From Stutzerimonas azotifigens DSM 17556 (GTDB lineage Bacteria; Pseudomonadota; Gammaproteobacteria; Pseudomonadales; Pseudomonadaceae), in contig NZ_KE384414.1 in NCBI RefSeq assembly GCF_000425625.1, positions 71,959 to 135,958 on the forward strand: a DNA stretch of 64,000 bases, written 5' to 3'. Positions 44,947-54,208 of the stretch are shown piece after piece. Position 1 is the first letter of the stretch, and each line of letters begins with the position of its first letter. The notes beneath the pieces are model-generated. The model made no database searches. It was not told where the DNA came from and saw nothing but the letters and a program-made list of their open reading frames with translations. The translations under genes were made by a program, and so were the position numbers.

Positions 44947-45327
44947 ATGACGTCCTACATGCGCTCCTTCCTTATCCTGCTGCTAGTGCTTGCGCTTCAG
45001 ATCAATGGGATAGCGGAAATGCTCATGACGGTTGGATCGTCCGGGCATCACATGATGTCCGATATGGAAGGTGTGGGCGCCATGACGACCGACCACGCTT
45101 CGATGGTTGGCGCCGATGACGGTGCTGAACACGAGTGCTGTGAAGCGAATGAGCATGGAACGGCGACCGTCTGCAAGACGGGCCAAGAATGCAAAACTGC
45201 AAGTATCCTTCAGCTTGTCTCAATAAAAGCCCAGCTGATGCCTGCTGCTAAACCCGTGACCACTCCCTATAACGGCCTGATCCCCTCTAGCCTTTTAGAC
45301 GCCGTCTGGCGTCCACCCCGCGTCTAA
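44947..45327 (+). CDS. Exported His/Met/Cys-rich small protein
   Basis: A 126-residue protein with a signal peptide (about residues 5-24) and a mature part rich in Met, His and Cys: HHMMSDMEGVGAMTTDHASM, then HECCEANEHGT, then CKTGQECK. The composition suggests periplasmic copper or silver binding. It lies 87 bases after the ATPase and 92 before cusC, in the same direction, consistent with a CopL-like or other accessory protein of the pump operon. No firm family match. Confidence 0.6.
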   Translation: MTSYMRSFLILLLVLALQINGIAEMLMTVGSSGHHMMSDMEGVGAMTTDHASMVGADDGAEHECCEANEHGTATVCKTGQECKTASILQLVSIKAQLMPAAKPVTTPYNGLIPSSLLDAVWRPPRV

Positions 45328-45419
45328 TTCCGATCAAATTATAGGAACCGCCCGAGTGAGCATTCGGGCCGGCTACTGCGCGCCTTTGGCTCGCATGAAA
45401 GATCAGGAATCCTTCGCAA

Positions 45420-46673
45420 ATGAAACCCCGTATTTATTGGGCGCCGCCGTACGTGGCCGCCTTGATCATGGGCGCGCTCTCGTTTCCAGGGTTAGCGTCC
45501 GCTTTGACCTTAGAACAAGCTCTGAGCGTGGCCGAGCAAGACGCGCCTTCGCTGCATGCGCAAGCCGCCAACCTGGTGGCCGCACGCAGCGCTGCAATCC
45601 CTGCCGGCGAGCTTCCTGACCCTAAACTTAAGCTTGGACTGCAAAGCGTGCCCATCGAAGGTGACGCTCGCTGGCAGTTGGAGCAAGAGGCCATGACCAT
45701 GCAAATGGTTGGGGTCATGCAAGATGTGCCAAACCGAGCGAAAAGGCGCGCTCGTGTCGAGGCCGCGCAGGCTAGTGTTGCGCTCGCAAACGCCCAGCAA
45801 ACGGTTGAACGTCTCGGTGTGCGCCAAGCAACCGCCGAGGCATGGATCGCTAGCTTCGCGGTCGAGCAGAAGCTAAGCCTTTTCAAGCAGCTTTACAGCG
45901 AGAATCAGCTCCTTTCGCGGGCTGTTCAGGCCCGCATTGCTGGCGGCAGCGGACAAACCGCAGACAGCGTACTTCCGAGGCAAGAGGCAGCATTGCTGGC
46001 TGAACAAGAGGATGAGCTGCTGCGTAACCAGGCTGTTGCGCGGGCCGGCCTCCGGCGCTGGATAGGCGAGCTAGCAGGCCAGCCGCTTACAGGTGACTGG
46101 CCGCAATGGCTTGCCGCCGTTGATAACTATCAGCACAACCTGAACCGGCACCCGGCGTTACTCGCCTTCGACCCGATGACTCGTGAAGCGGAGGCAAAGG
46201 TTCACCAGGCCATCGCAGAGAAAACACCGGATTGGAGTTGGGGGATCGACTACCTGCGACGTGGCCGTGAGTACGGCGACATGGTGAACCTCAGCGTCAG
46301 CTTCGACCTGCCGCTGTTTACCAGCTCTCGGCAGGATCCGAAGATCGCGGCCGAACGAGCTCGCCTTGCCCAGATCGAGGCTCAGCGCCAAGCGACCTTG
46401 CGCCTGTACAACCAAGAGCTGAGTACTGACCTCGCTGAGTATCAGCGTCTGGACCGCGCACTCATCCGCCTCGACAAAACCTTACTACCCCTCGCTGAAG
46501 AGAAGGTCCGCCTTGCCATGGCCGATTACCGCTCCGGAAGCGGTGAGCTGACCGCTGTGATCGAAGCGCGACGACAGCTTGTGGAGACCCGGCTACGGCG
46601 TATTGACGTCGCCCGCGATCGATCGTTGAGCAATGCCCGCCTGCATTTCGCCTTTGGAGATACCCGACCATGA
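45420..46673 (+). CDS. cusC: Outer-membrane copper/silver efflux channel CusC
   Basis: A 417-residue TolC-type channel. The signal peptide runs to about SALTLEQAL; paired coiled-coil repeats include AQASVALANAQQTVERL and the later AERARLAQIEAQRQAT. This is the shorter, divergent type that accompanies CusBA in Pseudomonas copper islands. ATG 45420 has AGGA eleven bases upstream. The stop overlaps the start of cusB (ATGA). It forms the exit duct for Cu(I)/Ag(I). Confidence 0.88.
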   Translation: MKPRIYWAPPYVAALIMGALSFPGLASALTLEQALSVAEQDAPSLHAQAANLVAARSAAIPAGELPDPKLKLGLQSVPIEGDARWQLEQEAMTMQMVGVMQDVPNRAKRRARVEAAQASVALANAQQTVERLGVRQATAEAWIASFAVEQKLSLFKQLYSENQLLSRAVQARIAGGSGQTADSVLPRQEAALLAEQEDELLRNQAVARAGLRRWIGELAGQPLTGDWPQWLAAVDNYQHNLNRHPALLAFDPMTREAEAKVHQAIAEKTPDWSWGIDYLRRGREYGDMVNLSVSFDLPLFTSSRQDPKIAAERARLAQIEAQRQATLRLYNQELSTDLAEYQRLDRALIRLDKTLLPLAEEKVRLAMADYRSGSGELTAVIEARRQLVETRLRRIDVARDRSLSNARLHFAFGDTRP

Positions 46674-48121
46674 CATTCCAACACAAGCGGCTGGTACTCG
46701 CCTTCAGTCTGCCTCTGATGATTAGCGCTGCAGCGCTAATCGGTCTGCCTACCGCAGCCTTCGGACAATCGCCTGCAGAAGAAGACAAGGAAGTGCTCTA
46801 TTGGTATGACCCTATGGTCCCCCAGCAAAAGTTCGATAAGCCGGGCAAGTCGCCATTCATGGATATGGAATTGATTCCACGCTATGCAGATGAGGGAAGC
46901 GACGGGGCATCGATCAGTATCGACCCGAGCGTGACGCAGAATCTCGGCGTGCGCTTTGCAACCGTAACGCGTGAATCGATCAGCCAGTCGCTCGAAGCGA
47001 CAGGCGCATTGATGTTCGACGAGCGAGACGTGGCGGTTGTGCAGGCGCGTGCCGGTGGCTTTGTCGAGCGCGTTTACGACCGAGCACCGGAGGATGTCAT
47101 CGAAAAAGGCGCGCCGTTAGCCGATCTGCTGGTTCCCGAATGGGTTGCCGCACAGGAAGAGTACCTGGCGCTCAAAGGGATTGGCGAACCCCAGCTGCTC
47201 GCAGCGGCTCGCCAGCGGTTGCGCCTTGCTGGCATGCCGCCAGAAGTCATAGTGCAGCTAGAACGAACTGGTAAAGCGCGCCCTGTTTGGACAGTGAGGA
47301 GTCCAATAGGCGGCGTGCTGAACAGCCTCGACGTTCGCGAGGGCATGACCGTATCCACTGGTGCGTCTCTGGCACGTGTTAATGGGCTGGAAAAGGTATG
47401 GTTAGAGGTTGCGGTGCCTGAGGCGCAGGTTGCAAATGTGGCGCCTGGGCAGCTGGTCAACGCGCGCCTCCCGGCCTTTGCAGGTGAAGTTCTGGAAGGG
47501 ACGATCCAGGCCGTACTACCACAAGCCAACTTGGATAGCCGTACTGTGCGCGTCCGGGTTGAACTGCCTAATCCGCAACAACGGCTTCGTCCCGGCATGA
47601 CGGCCGAGGTGACGTTGAGTCGCAACGTCGAAGATGTCTTGGTCATCCCGTCCGAGGCGGTCATTCGCACCGGTCGGCGCGCATTGGTGATGCTGGCCGA
47701 GGATCAAGGCCGTTACCGCCCGATTGAGGTTCGCACAGGCCGGGAATTCGATGACCAGACAGAGGTGCTTGAAGGGCTGGAAGCCGGTCAGAAGGTCGTG
47801 GCGTCCGGTCAGTTTCTCCTGGATTCAGAGGCGAGCCTACGCGGGCTGACCGCTCAGGGTTTGGAGGAGCCTGCAACTTCTACAGAACCTGCGCTGCACG
47901 AGGCTGAAGGTACGATCGTCAGCCTGGAAGATGGCATGGTTGGCCTGTCGCATGGGCCGTTCAAGACGCTGAACATGCCTGGGATGACAATGTCCTTTCC
48001 GGTTGCAGATCAATCGCTCCTAACAAAGTTGCAGACCGGCGATCACGTCCGTGTCGGCGCGCGTGAAAGCGAAGAGGGCCTGGTCATTGAGCACATCGAG
48101 AAGCTGGGGGGCCAGCGATGA
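46670..48121 (+). CDS. cusB: Membrane fusion protein CusB with fused metal-binding ends
   Basis: A 483-residue periplasmic adaptor. After the signal sequence comes an HMBD-like motif ([20 protein letters not shown], then MDMELIPRY, about 44-72), where methionines bind Cu(I). The usual barrel-sandwich and beta-barrel region follows. A CusF-like domain is fused at the C-terminus (about 408-478: [20 protein letters not shown]). A separate cusF lies two genes downstream, so the operon encodes two CusF modules. ATGA overlaps on both sides show tight coupling. Confidence 0.93.
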   Translation: MTFQHKRLVLAFSLPLMISAAALIGLPTAAFGQSPAEEDKEVLYWYDPMVPQQKFDKPGKSPFMDMELIPRYADEGSDGASISIDPSVTQNLGVRFATVTRESISQSLEATGALMFDERDVAVVQARAGGFVERVYDRAPEDVIEKGAPLADLLVPEWVAAQEEYLALKGIGEPQLLAAARQRLRLAGMPPEVIVQLERTGKARPVWTVRSPIGGVLNSLDVREGMTVSTGASLARVNGLEKVWLEVAVPEAQVANVAPGQLVNARLPAFAGEVLEGTIQAVLPQANLDSRTVRVRVELPNPQQRLRPGMTAEVTLSRNVEDVLVIPSEAVIRTGRRALVMLAEDQGRYRPIEVRTGREFDDQTEVLEGLEAGQKVVASGQFLLDSEASLRGLTAQGLEEPATSTEPALHEAEGTIVSLEDGMVGLSHGPFKTLNMPGMTMSFPVADQSLLTKLQTGDHVRVGARESEEGLVIEHIEKLGGQR

Positions 48122-51100
48122 TCGCAGCCATAATTCGCTGGTCAGTGGCCAACCGCTTTCTGATCCTGCTGGCTACTGTGTTCGCGGTGGCTTGGGGTGT
48201 CTGGTCGGTCAAAAACACCGCTGTTGATGCATTGCCAGACCTTTCCGACGTTCAGGTCATCATCCGCACGCCATACCCCGGGCAGGCGCCCCGGATCGTT
48301 GAGAATCAGGTCACCTACCCACTGACGACGACCATGCTGTCTGTCCCCGGCGCAAAGACGGTCCGCGGCTACTCCTTCTTCGGGGATAGCTACGTGTACG
48401 TCCTGTTTGAGGACGGCACCGACCTCTATTGGGCCCGTTCTCGGGTGCTGGAGTACCTGAGTCAGGTGCAGAGTCGGCTTCCCGCCGCCGCCAAACCCGC
48501 TTTGGGCCCTGACGCCACAGGTGTCGGCTGGATCTACCAATATGCTTTGGTAGACCGAACGGGCAAACATGACCTCTCGCAGCTGCGCTCTTTGCAAGAT
48601 TGGTTCCTGCGCTATGAGCTCAAGACACTGCCCAACGTGGCGGAAGTCGCGCCCATAGGCGGGATGGTCAAGCAGTATCAGGTCGTACTGGATCCCGTGC
48701 GCATGGCAAGCAGGGGCGTGACGCAGCAGCAGATTGCAAAGGCGATCGATGAAGCCAACCGTGAAACCGGCGGGAGTGTTCTGGAACTCGCAGAAACCGA
48801 GTTCATGGTCCGTGCGACCGGGTATCTCAAGACACTCAAAGACTTTCGAGCCATTCCTTTGCGTCTCGACGGCGGCGTGCCTGTGACGCTAGGGGACGTT
48901 GCGCATATCCAGCTCGGCCCGGAAATGCGCCGGGGCATCAGCGAGCTTGACGGTGAAGGTGAGGTAGTCGGCGGCGTGGTGATCCTGCGGAGCGGCAAGA
49001 ACGCTCGGGAAACCATCGCTGCCGTTCAGACCAAACTGGATGAGCTGAAAGCGAGCCTGCCCCAAGGCGTCGAAATCGTCACGACGTACGACCGTAGCAA
49101 GCTGATCGACAGTGCCGTTGAAAACCTCACGCACAAGCTCATCGAGGAGTTCATTGTCGTTGCGTTGGTTTGCGCGATTTTTCTGTGGCATCTGCGCTCG
49201 TCGTTGGTCGCCATCGTGTCGTTGCCGATCGGCATCCTGATTGCTTTTGTGATCATGCAGCGGCAAGGCATCAACGCCAACATCATGTCGTTGGGTGGCA
49301 TCGCGATCGCCATCGGAGCGATGGTCGATGCAGCAATCGTCATGATCGAAAACGCCCACAAGCACATTGAGGCCTGGCACAAGCGGCATCCTGACTCCAC
49401 CTTGAAGGGCCAGGAGCACTGGAAGGTCATTACTGACGCGGCTGTTGAAGTGGGGCCGGCACTGTTCTTCAGCCTGCTGATCATCACGCTGTCGTTCATA
49501 CCAGTGTTCACCCTGGAGGCGCAGGAAGGCCGGCTGTTCGGTCCACTGGCGTTCACCAAAACCTATGCAATGGCAGCCGCCGCGGGCCTGTCTGTCACGC
49601 TGGTTCCGGTGCTCATGGGGTATTGGATCAGGGGCAAAATCCCTGACGAACACCGTAATCCACTCAACCGTGGCCTCATCTGGATCTACAAGCCGGCCCT
49701 GGACGCGGTACTGCGCTGGCCCAAGATGACTCTGCTGGTGGCTGTTCTGGTCTTCCTGACAGGCTTGTGGCCGGCCTCTCGCCTTGGTGGGGAGTTCTTG
49801 CCCCCGCTGGATGAAGGTGACCTCCTTTATATGCCCACTGCGCTTCCAGGCCTCTCCGCTCAGAAGGCTTCTGAGCTACTGCAGCAGACGGACCGGCTCA
49901 TAAAAACGGTTCCAGAAGTTGCACACGTGTTCGGTAAGGCTGGTCGAGCCGACACCGCTACAGATCCCGCCCCGCTGGAAATGTTCGAGACGACCATTCA
50001 GTTCAAGCCGAAGGATCAATGGCGCCCTGGGATGACGCCTGACAAGCTGGTTGAGGAGTTGGATCGCACCGTACAGGTACCTGGATTAGCCAATCTGTGG
50101 ATCCCGCCGATTCGAAACCGTATCGATATGCTGGCGACGGGTATCAAGAGCCCGATCGGGGTGAAAGTGTATGGCACTGACTTGGCACAGATCGACAAAG
50201 CCACCCAGGCAGTGGAAAAAATCGCCAAAACGGTGCCTGGGGTCAGTTCGGCACTTGCTGAGAGACTGACCGGCGGCAGGTATATCGATGTGGATATCGA
50301 TCGTGTCGCCGCCGCACGCTACGGCCTGAATATCGCGGACGTGCAATCGATCGTGGCCGGTGCCATCGGTGGTCAAACCATTGGTGAAACCGTGGAAGGG
50401 CTCGCCAGGTATCCGATCAACCTCCGCTATGGCCGCGAGTGGCGCGACTCGATATCCGATCTGCGCAACCTACCGATCTACACGCCGCAAGGCAGCCAGA
50501 TCACGTTGGGGACCGTGGCCAAAGTACAGGTGACAGACGGACCGCCCATGCTTAAAAGCGAAAACGCAAGGCTGTCGGGCTGGGTTTACGTCGATGTTCG
50601 TGGCCGCGACATGGCGGCTGTGGTGGGCGATCTGAGGGAAAAGATCAGCAAAGGGGTCCAGCTCGAATCCGGCATGAGCATCAGCTATTCCGGCCAATTC
50701 GAATTCATGGAGCGAGCTAACGCGAAGCTGAAGCTCGTCGTGCCGGCTACCTTGCTCATCATTTTTGTCTTGCTCTACCTCACGTTTGGGCGCTTTGGGG
50801 AGGCGTTGCTGATCATGGCCACGCTGCCATTCGCCCTAACCGGTGGCGTCTGGTTCCTCTATTTGCTCGGGTACAACCTATCCGTAGCGACAGGAATCGG
50901 TTTCATCGCACTGGCAGGCGTTTCTGCTGAGTTCGGCGTCATTATGCTGCTGTATTTGAAGAACGCATGGACAGATCGGGTTAACGCTGGAGCCCATGGC
51001 GAAGGCGTACTGCTCGACGCAATCCGCGAAGGCGCTGTGCAGCGGGTGCGCCCCAAGGCCATGACCGTAGCAGTGATTATCGCCGGTCTGCTGCCCATCC

Positions 51101-51282
51101 TCTGGGGTAGCGGAACCGGCAGCGAAATCATGAGCCGCATCGCCGCGCCCATGGTGGGCGGGATGATCACCGCCCCTTTGCTCTCCCTGTTCGTTCTGCC
51201 GGCAGCTTACCTGCTGATGCGCCGCCGGCAATTGCGAGTTACCACCCAGCAAGCAACCAACCCCACTGGAGAACATCCATGA
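48118..51282 (+). CDS. cusA: Cu(I)/Ag(I) RND efflux pump CusA
   Basis: A 1054-residue inner-membrane RND pump. Helix 4 carries [20 protein letters not shown], the monovalent-cation (HME4) type, clearly different from the DFG-x3-DGA helix of the CzcA in this window. Methionines that could pass copper occur in the porter domain ([19 protein letters not shown]). It starts at ATG 48118 overlapping cusB and ends overlapping cusF. Together with CusB and CusC it spans the envelope to remove Cu/Ag from periplasm and cytoplasm. Confidence 0.94.
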   Translation: MIAAIIRWSVANRFLILLATVFAVAWGVWSVKNTAVDALPDLSDVQVIIRTPYPGQAPRIVENQVTYPLTTTMLSVPGAKTVRGYSFFGDSYVYVLFEDGTDLYWARSRVLEYLSQVQSRLPAAAKPALGPDATGVGWIYQYALVDRTGKHDLSQLRSLQDWFLRYELKTLPNVAEVAPIGGMVKQYQVVLDPVRMASRGVTQQQIAKAIDEANRETGGSVLELAETEFMVRATGYLKTLKDFRAIPLRLDGGVPVTLGDVAHIQLGPEMRRGISELDGEGEVVGGVVILRSGKNARETIAAVQTKLDELKASLPQGVEIVTTYDRSKLIDSAVENLTHKLIEEFIVVALVCAIFLWHLRSSLVAIVSLPIGILIAFVIMQRQGINANIMSLGGIAIAIGAMVDAAIVMIENAHKHIEAWHKRHPDSTLKGQEHWKVITDAAVEVGPALFFSLLIITLSFIPVFTLEAQEGRLFGPLAFTKTYAMAAAAGLSVTLVPVLMGYWIRGKIPDEHRNPLNRGLIWIYKPALDAVLRWPKMTLLVAVLVFLTGLWPASRLGGEFLPPLDEGDLLYMPTALPGLSAQKASELLQQTDRLIKTVPEVAHVFGKAGRADTATDPAPLEMFETTIQFKPKDQWRPGMTPDKLVEELDRTVQVPGLANLWIPPIRNRIDMLATGIKSPIGVKVYGTDLAQIDKATQAVEKIAKTVPGVSSALAERLTGGRYIDVDIDRVAAARYGLNIADVQSIVAGAIGGQTIGETVEGLARYPINLRYGREWRDSISDLRNLPIYTPQGSQITLGTVAKVQVTDGPPMLKSENARLSGWVYVDVRGRDMAAVVGDLREKISKGVQLESGMSISYSGQFEFMERANAKLKLVVPATLLIIFVLLYLTFGRFGEALLIMATLPFALTGGVWFLYLLGYNLSVATGIGFIALAGVSAEFGVIMLLYLKNAWTDRVNAGAHGEGVLLDAIREGAVQRVRPKAMTVAVIIAGLLPILWGSGTGSEIMSRIAAPMVGGMITAPLLSLFVLPAAYLLMRRRQLRVTTQQATNPTGEHP

Positions 51283-51635
51283 ACATTAAGCACATCACCC
51301 TTGCCTCACTCTTCCTGGTGCCAGTCGCCTATGCCGCCGACAAGGAGCCAATGGACGGCATGCCGATGGATCACAAAGGCATGAACATGCCAATGGACCA
51401 GAAGTCGGCGGGACAGACCGCTACAGCCACAGGTACGGTCAAGAAAGTAAACACCGAGAGCGGAACCGTCACCATTGCCCACGGCCCGGTCGAAGCGTTG
51501 GGCTGGCCGTCGATGACGATGGGCTTCAAAGCAAAGCCTGATCAGCTCCAAACGCTGAAAGAAGGGGACCAGGTCGAATTCGAGTTCTCCTCGAAAGGTA
51601 TGGATTCCACCATTACGCGCATCGAAAAGCAGTAA
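51279..51635 (+). CDS. cusF: Periplasmic copper chaperone CusF
   Basis: A 118-residue exported protein with a signal peptide (cleavage after AYAA), a Met/His-rich lead-in ([16 protein letters not shown]), and the OB-fold CusF domain with [16 protein letters not shown]. In that motif His, Trp and the two Met residues form the Cu(I)/Ag(I) site. It starts in an ATGA overlap with cusA and hands metal to CusB. A hairpin follows the gene. Confidence 0.94.
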   Translation: MNIKHITLASLFLVPVAYAADKEPMDGMPMDHKGMNMPMDQKSAGQTATATGTVKKVNTESGTVTIAHGPVEALGWPSMTMGFKAKPDQLQTLKEGDQVEFEFSSKGMDSTITRIEKQ

Positions 51636-51646
51636 AGAGCAGAAAG

Positions 51647-51670
51647 CGACCGCCGCAGGCGCGGCGGTCG
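51647..51670 (+). terminator. Hairpin at the end of cusCBAF
   Basis: CGACCGCCGC-AGGC-GCGGCGGTCG, a perfect 10-bp stem with a 4-base loop starting 11 bases after the cusF stop. There is no T run, so it may be a weak terminator or 3'-end stabiliser. Confidence 0.6.
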
Positions 51671-51692
51671 TACCAACACGAGAATGAAGCGA

Positions 51693-51706
51693 TTACCGCT
51701 TTGTAA
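51693..51706. promoter_or_regulatory. Metal-regulator box upstream of a PtrA-like gene
   Basis: TTACC-GCTT-TGTAA, one mismatch from TTACA-N4-TGTAA, 72 bases before the small secreted protein gene. This is the distance expected for a box just upstream of the -35. Confidence 0.65.
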
Positions 51707-51777
51707 CCTTGGCAACAGCTTCTTGTAAGTAGCAAGCCTTTAATCTACAGGCATCAACTAACCAAGAGGTGCAAACC

Positions 51778-52095
51778 ATGAACCGCATAACCAAAGTAAT
51801 CGTTCCTTTTATTCTGACCGTTGCTTCCTCGCTTGCAATGGCCGAAGGCGGAAGCGAACGTACGCTGAATCGCTTAAATGACTCGGCAGGAGCAAAGCCC
51901 ACCCTTAAGGAGCTTGTCAAAGAGGGTCAAGTGCTGAGCATCGCACCTGCAGGGGCGACCGGCACGACTCGAATGATTCAAAACTATAGAACTAGTGCCC
52001 AAGTCCAGACGTATGAGATGAAGGTCAAGACCCCCGACGGGAAGATCCATACGGTAGAGTTCCTGAGCACCCCAGTTGGCGTGAACAATGGCTAA
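51778..52095 (+). CDS. PtrA-like small periplasmic protein
   Basis: A 105-residue protein with a signal peptide (MNRITKVIVPFILTVASSLA, cleavage after AMA) and the mature start EGGSERTLNRLN, which matches the EGGxxRTxxR head of PtrA-type copper-tolerance proteins. The rest (LVKEGQVLSIAPAGATGTTR; MKVKTPDGKIHTVEF) looks like a small beta-rich domain. ATG 51778 has GAGG nine bases upstream. It is the first of three small genes under a metal box and ahead of a strong terminator. Confidence 0.7.
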   Translation: MNRITKVIVPFILTVASSLAMAEGGSERTLNRLNDSAGAKPTLKELVKEGQVLSIAPAGATGTTRMIQNYRTSAQVQTYEMKVKTPDGKIHTVEFLSTPVGVNNG

Positions 52096-52127
52096 TCTGC
52101 CAAGCTTAATATCCGAGGGATAGTTAG

Positions 52128-52385
52128 ATGAGCAGCATAATATCCAAGATTAAAAGCGTACTGCAGCGCAATCCGGTCGTAACGGGGTTAACCGCAGCTG
52201 TGGTTGGCTACATGCTACTGAACCAAAGCACTGCGGCGTTGGCAACAACGCTGCCAAGCCTGCTCTTTCTCTTGCCCTGCTTGTTGATGATGGTCGTATG
52301 CATGAAGCATATGTCTAGCGGTAAGTGCGACAAGCCCAAGGAGCCCAACGTTGGCGAAAACACCTTGTTAAGCAAAAGCGAATAA
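52128..52385 (+). CDS. Small membrane protein in the copper cluster
   Basis: An 85-residue protein with a hydrophobic stretch at about 18-35 and a second at 41-57 ending in LLPCLLMMVVCMKHMSSGKC, whose Cys-Met-His clustering may bind copper at the membrane face. Function unknown. It starts 32 bases after the PtrA-like gene and lies ahead of the Met/His-rich gene, so the three probably form one short operon. Confidence 0.65.
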   Translation: MSSIISKIKSVLQRNPVVTGLTAAVVGYMLLNQSTAALATTLPSLLFLLPCLLMMVVCMKHMSSGKCDKPKEPNVGENTLLSKSE

Positions 52386-52408
52386 CCCACTGAACTTAGA
52401 GATTTAAC

Positions 52409-52639
52409 ATGCGAAAGGCCATCACCGTTACAGCAATCGCAATCACCTTGGCGAGCGGACTGAGTTTCGCAGCGGCAGATAAAGCGGACCAAAGCCATTC
52501 AGAAACCGGCATGATGAGCGGCGACAAGCATATGGAAATGATGGGTGACATGCGTGGAATGATGAAAGAGTGTCGTGAGATGATGGGGGCCGCCAAAGCC
52601 GACCACTCGCAAAATGGCGAAAATCCAGACGCAGCATAG
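52409..52639 (+). CDS. Met/His-rich periplasmic protein
   Basis: A 76-residue protein with a signal peptide (cleavage after FAAA) and a methionine-rich mature part: HSETGMMSGDKHMEMMGDMR, then GMMKECREMMGAAK. Methionine clusters suggest Cu(I)/Ag(I) binding in the periplasm. Last gene before a strong terminator. No family named with confidence. Confidence 0.7.
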   Translation: MRKAITVTAIAITLASGLSFAAADKADQSHSETGMMSGDKHMEMMGDMRGMMKECREMMGAAKADHSQNGENPDAA

Positions 52640-52667
52640 GATATGAGGGTGTGAGTAACAATGATCG

Positions 52668-52699
52668 AAGCAGGTGGGGGGTGCCCCACCTGCTTTTTT
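52668..52699 (+). terminator. Rho-independent terminator before the sensor kinase
   Basis: AAGCAGGTGGGG (52668-52679) and CCCCACCTGCTT (52684-52695) form a perfect 12-bp stem with a 4-base loop, followed by T residues. It lies inside the longest open frame of the next gene, which shows that the kinase must start downstream of it. Confidence 0.9.
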
Positions 52700-52729
52700 G
52701 TGCTTGATGGCCTAACCAGGACCGTACTG

Positions 52730-54103
52730 ATGGGAAAAGTGTCACTGACGAGCAGAATGGCGATAGCTTTCATGCTCGTGGTTACGGTTGTGCTGCTGGC
52801 GGCCGCAATCAGCTTTAATTATTTTTGTCAGCTCCATTTCGAACGCAAAGATGCACAAGTGCTTAATGAAAAGGCCGCTGCAGTAGAGCGTACGCTACTC
52901 AACAGCTCAGCATTCGGGCCTGAGACCGCTTCAAGGATCGATGCCGTTATTGAGCACTCCTTTGGCTTCGCGACTGCGGTTGTAGTAGACGGTAAGACGG
53001 TTTACTCCCATCACAATCTGTCTGAGAGCTTGCTACCTCTTGTCACAGACATCCAAGAGGAACGCTGGACGGTAAGTTTCGGTGGCCACCAGTACAGCGG
53101 AATTACCAGAAAAGTAAATCGGTGGGTAGAAGGGCAGGACACTGTTATCTATTTGGCTTTGGATGTAACGCACCGAATCCACTTCTTCGATATGATTCAG
53201 CAGTGGTTTGCTTATACGCTTGTCGTTAGTGCACTTCTGAGTGGCGCGTTAGGTGTTGTTCTGATCAGGAAAGGCTTAAAACCAATAGACGAACTGTCCA
53301 AGACTTCTTCTACAGTAACCGCCCACTGCTTAGATACCAGAATTCCAACCGAGTCGGTGCCAGGCGAGCTGCATGAACTCGTAGACAACTTCAACGAAAT
53401 GCTTTCGCGCTTGGACGACTCTTTTCTCAGATTGTCAGGTTTCTCAGCGGATATCGCGCATGAGCTAAGAACGCCGCTGAACAGCATGCTTACCCAAATG
53501 GAGGTCGCGCTCTTGCGCGACCGCGAGAATACCGACTACAAAGACATTTTGTATTCCGCCCTCGAAGAACTTAGGCGCATGTCAAAGATGGTCGATGACA
53601 TGCTATTCCTCGCCAAGGCGGACAACGGGAAGATTACGCCCAATGCCGAAGATGCCAGCATGGCTGAGATTACCGCGAGCGTTATCGAATATTACGAGCT
53701 TGCAGCCGAGGACAAAAAGGTAGAAATCGCGCTTTCAGGCGATGGATCGGTACATGGCGATAAATCGATGCTGAGACGGGCCGTCTCAAACATAGTCTCT
53801 AACGCAGTTCGATATGCAGAGGAAGGCAGCACCATCAGCGTTGAAATAAGCGAGAGCGGTGGCTCGGTTTGCACAGCCATATCCAACCGAGGCACAACGA
53901 TTCCAGCCGAGCTTCAGGCCCGAGTGTTTGATCGATTCTATAGGGTCGACACCGCAAGGCGCGAAGGAACCACCATGAATGCGGGCCTCGGCATGGCTAT
54001 CACTCGTTCGATAGTCGAAGCGCACAAAGGGCGCATCGCTTGCGAATCAGCTGAGGGGCATACGACTTTCACAATGACGCTTCCAAAGCTTATGTCTAGT
54101 TAA
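52730..54103 (+). CDS. Orphan heavy-metal sensor histidine kinase (CopS/CusS-like)
   Basis: A 457-residue kinase. I chose ATG 52730 (AGGA eight bases upstream), beyond the terminator. Transmembrane helix about 9-32, periplasmic sensor about 33-157 containing a His pair at SHHN (about 93-96), second helix about 159-179, HAMP, then H244 in ADIAHELRTPLNS, N box (VSNIVSNAVRYA), FDRFYRV and a GLGMAI G-box. It resembles copper sensors CopS/CusS. No response regulator adjoins it; it may signal to CopR (63678) or CzcR. Its nearest neighbour on the same strand is the ATP-grasp-like gene. Confidence 0.88.
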   Translation: MGKVSLTSRMAIAFMLVVTVVLLAAAISFNYFCQLHFERKDAQVLNEKAAAVERTLLNSSAFGPETASRIDAVIEHSFGFATAVVVDGKTVYSHHNLSESLLPLVTDIQEERWTVSFGGHQYSGITRKVNRWVEGQDTVIYLALDVTHRIHFFDMIQQWFAYTLVVSALLSGALGVVLIRKGLKPIDELSKTSSTVTAHCLDTRIPTESVPGELHELVDNFNEMLSRLDDSFLRLSGFSADIAHELRTPLNSMLTQMEVALLRDRENTDYKDILYSALEELRRMSKMVDDMLFLAKADNGKITPNAEDASMAEITASVIEYYELAAEDKKVEIALSGDGSVHGDKSMLRRAVSNIVSNAVRYAEEGSTISVEISESGGSVCTAISNRGTTIPAELQARVFDRFYRVDTARREGTTMNAGLGMAITRSIVEAHKGRIACESAEGHTTFTMTLPKLMSS

Positions 54104-54208
54104 TGGCAGAGTGCCAGCAACGACCCTGACCTACGCTCATAGAAACGCCAGGCTGAACCGAAAGAGGCCGAGACTTTCGAAGCTGTATGTTTGGTTCTGG
54201 AGGTTCCC

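Noticed and set aside
54191..54208. TTG 54191 as the start of the ATP-grasp-like gene
   Set aside because: The GGAGG site lies inside this segment, five bases before GTG 54209, so the downstream start is better supported.
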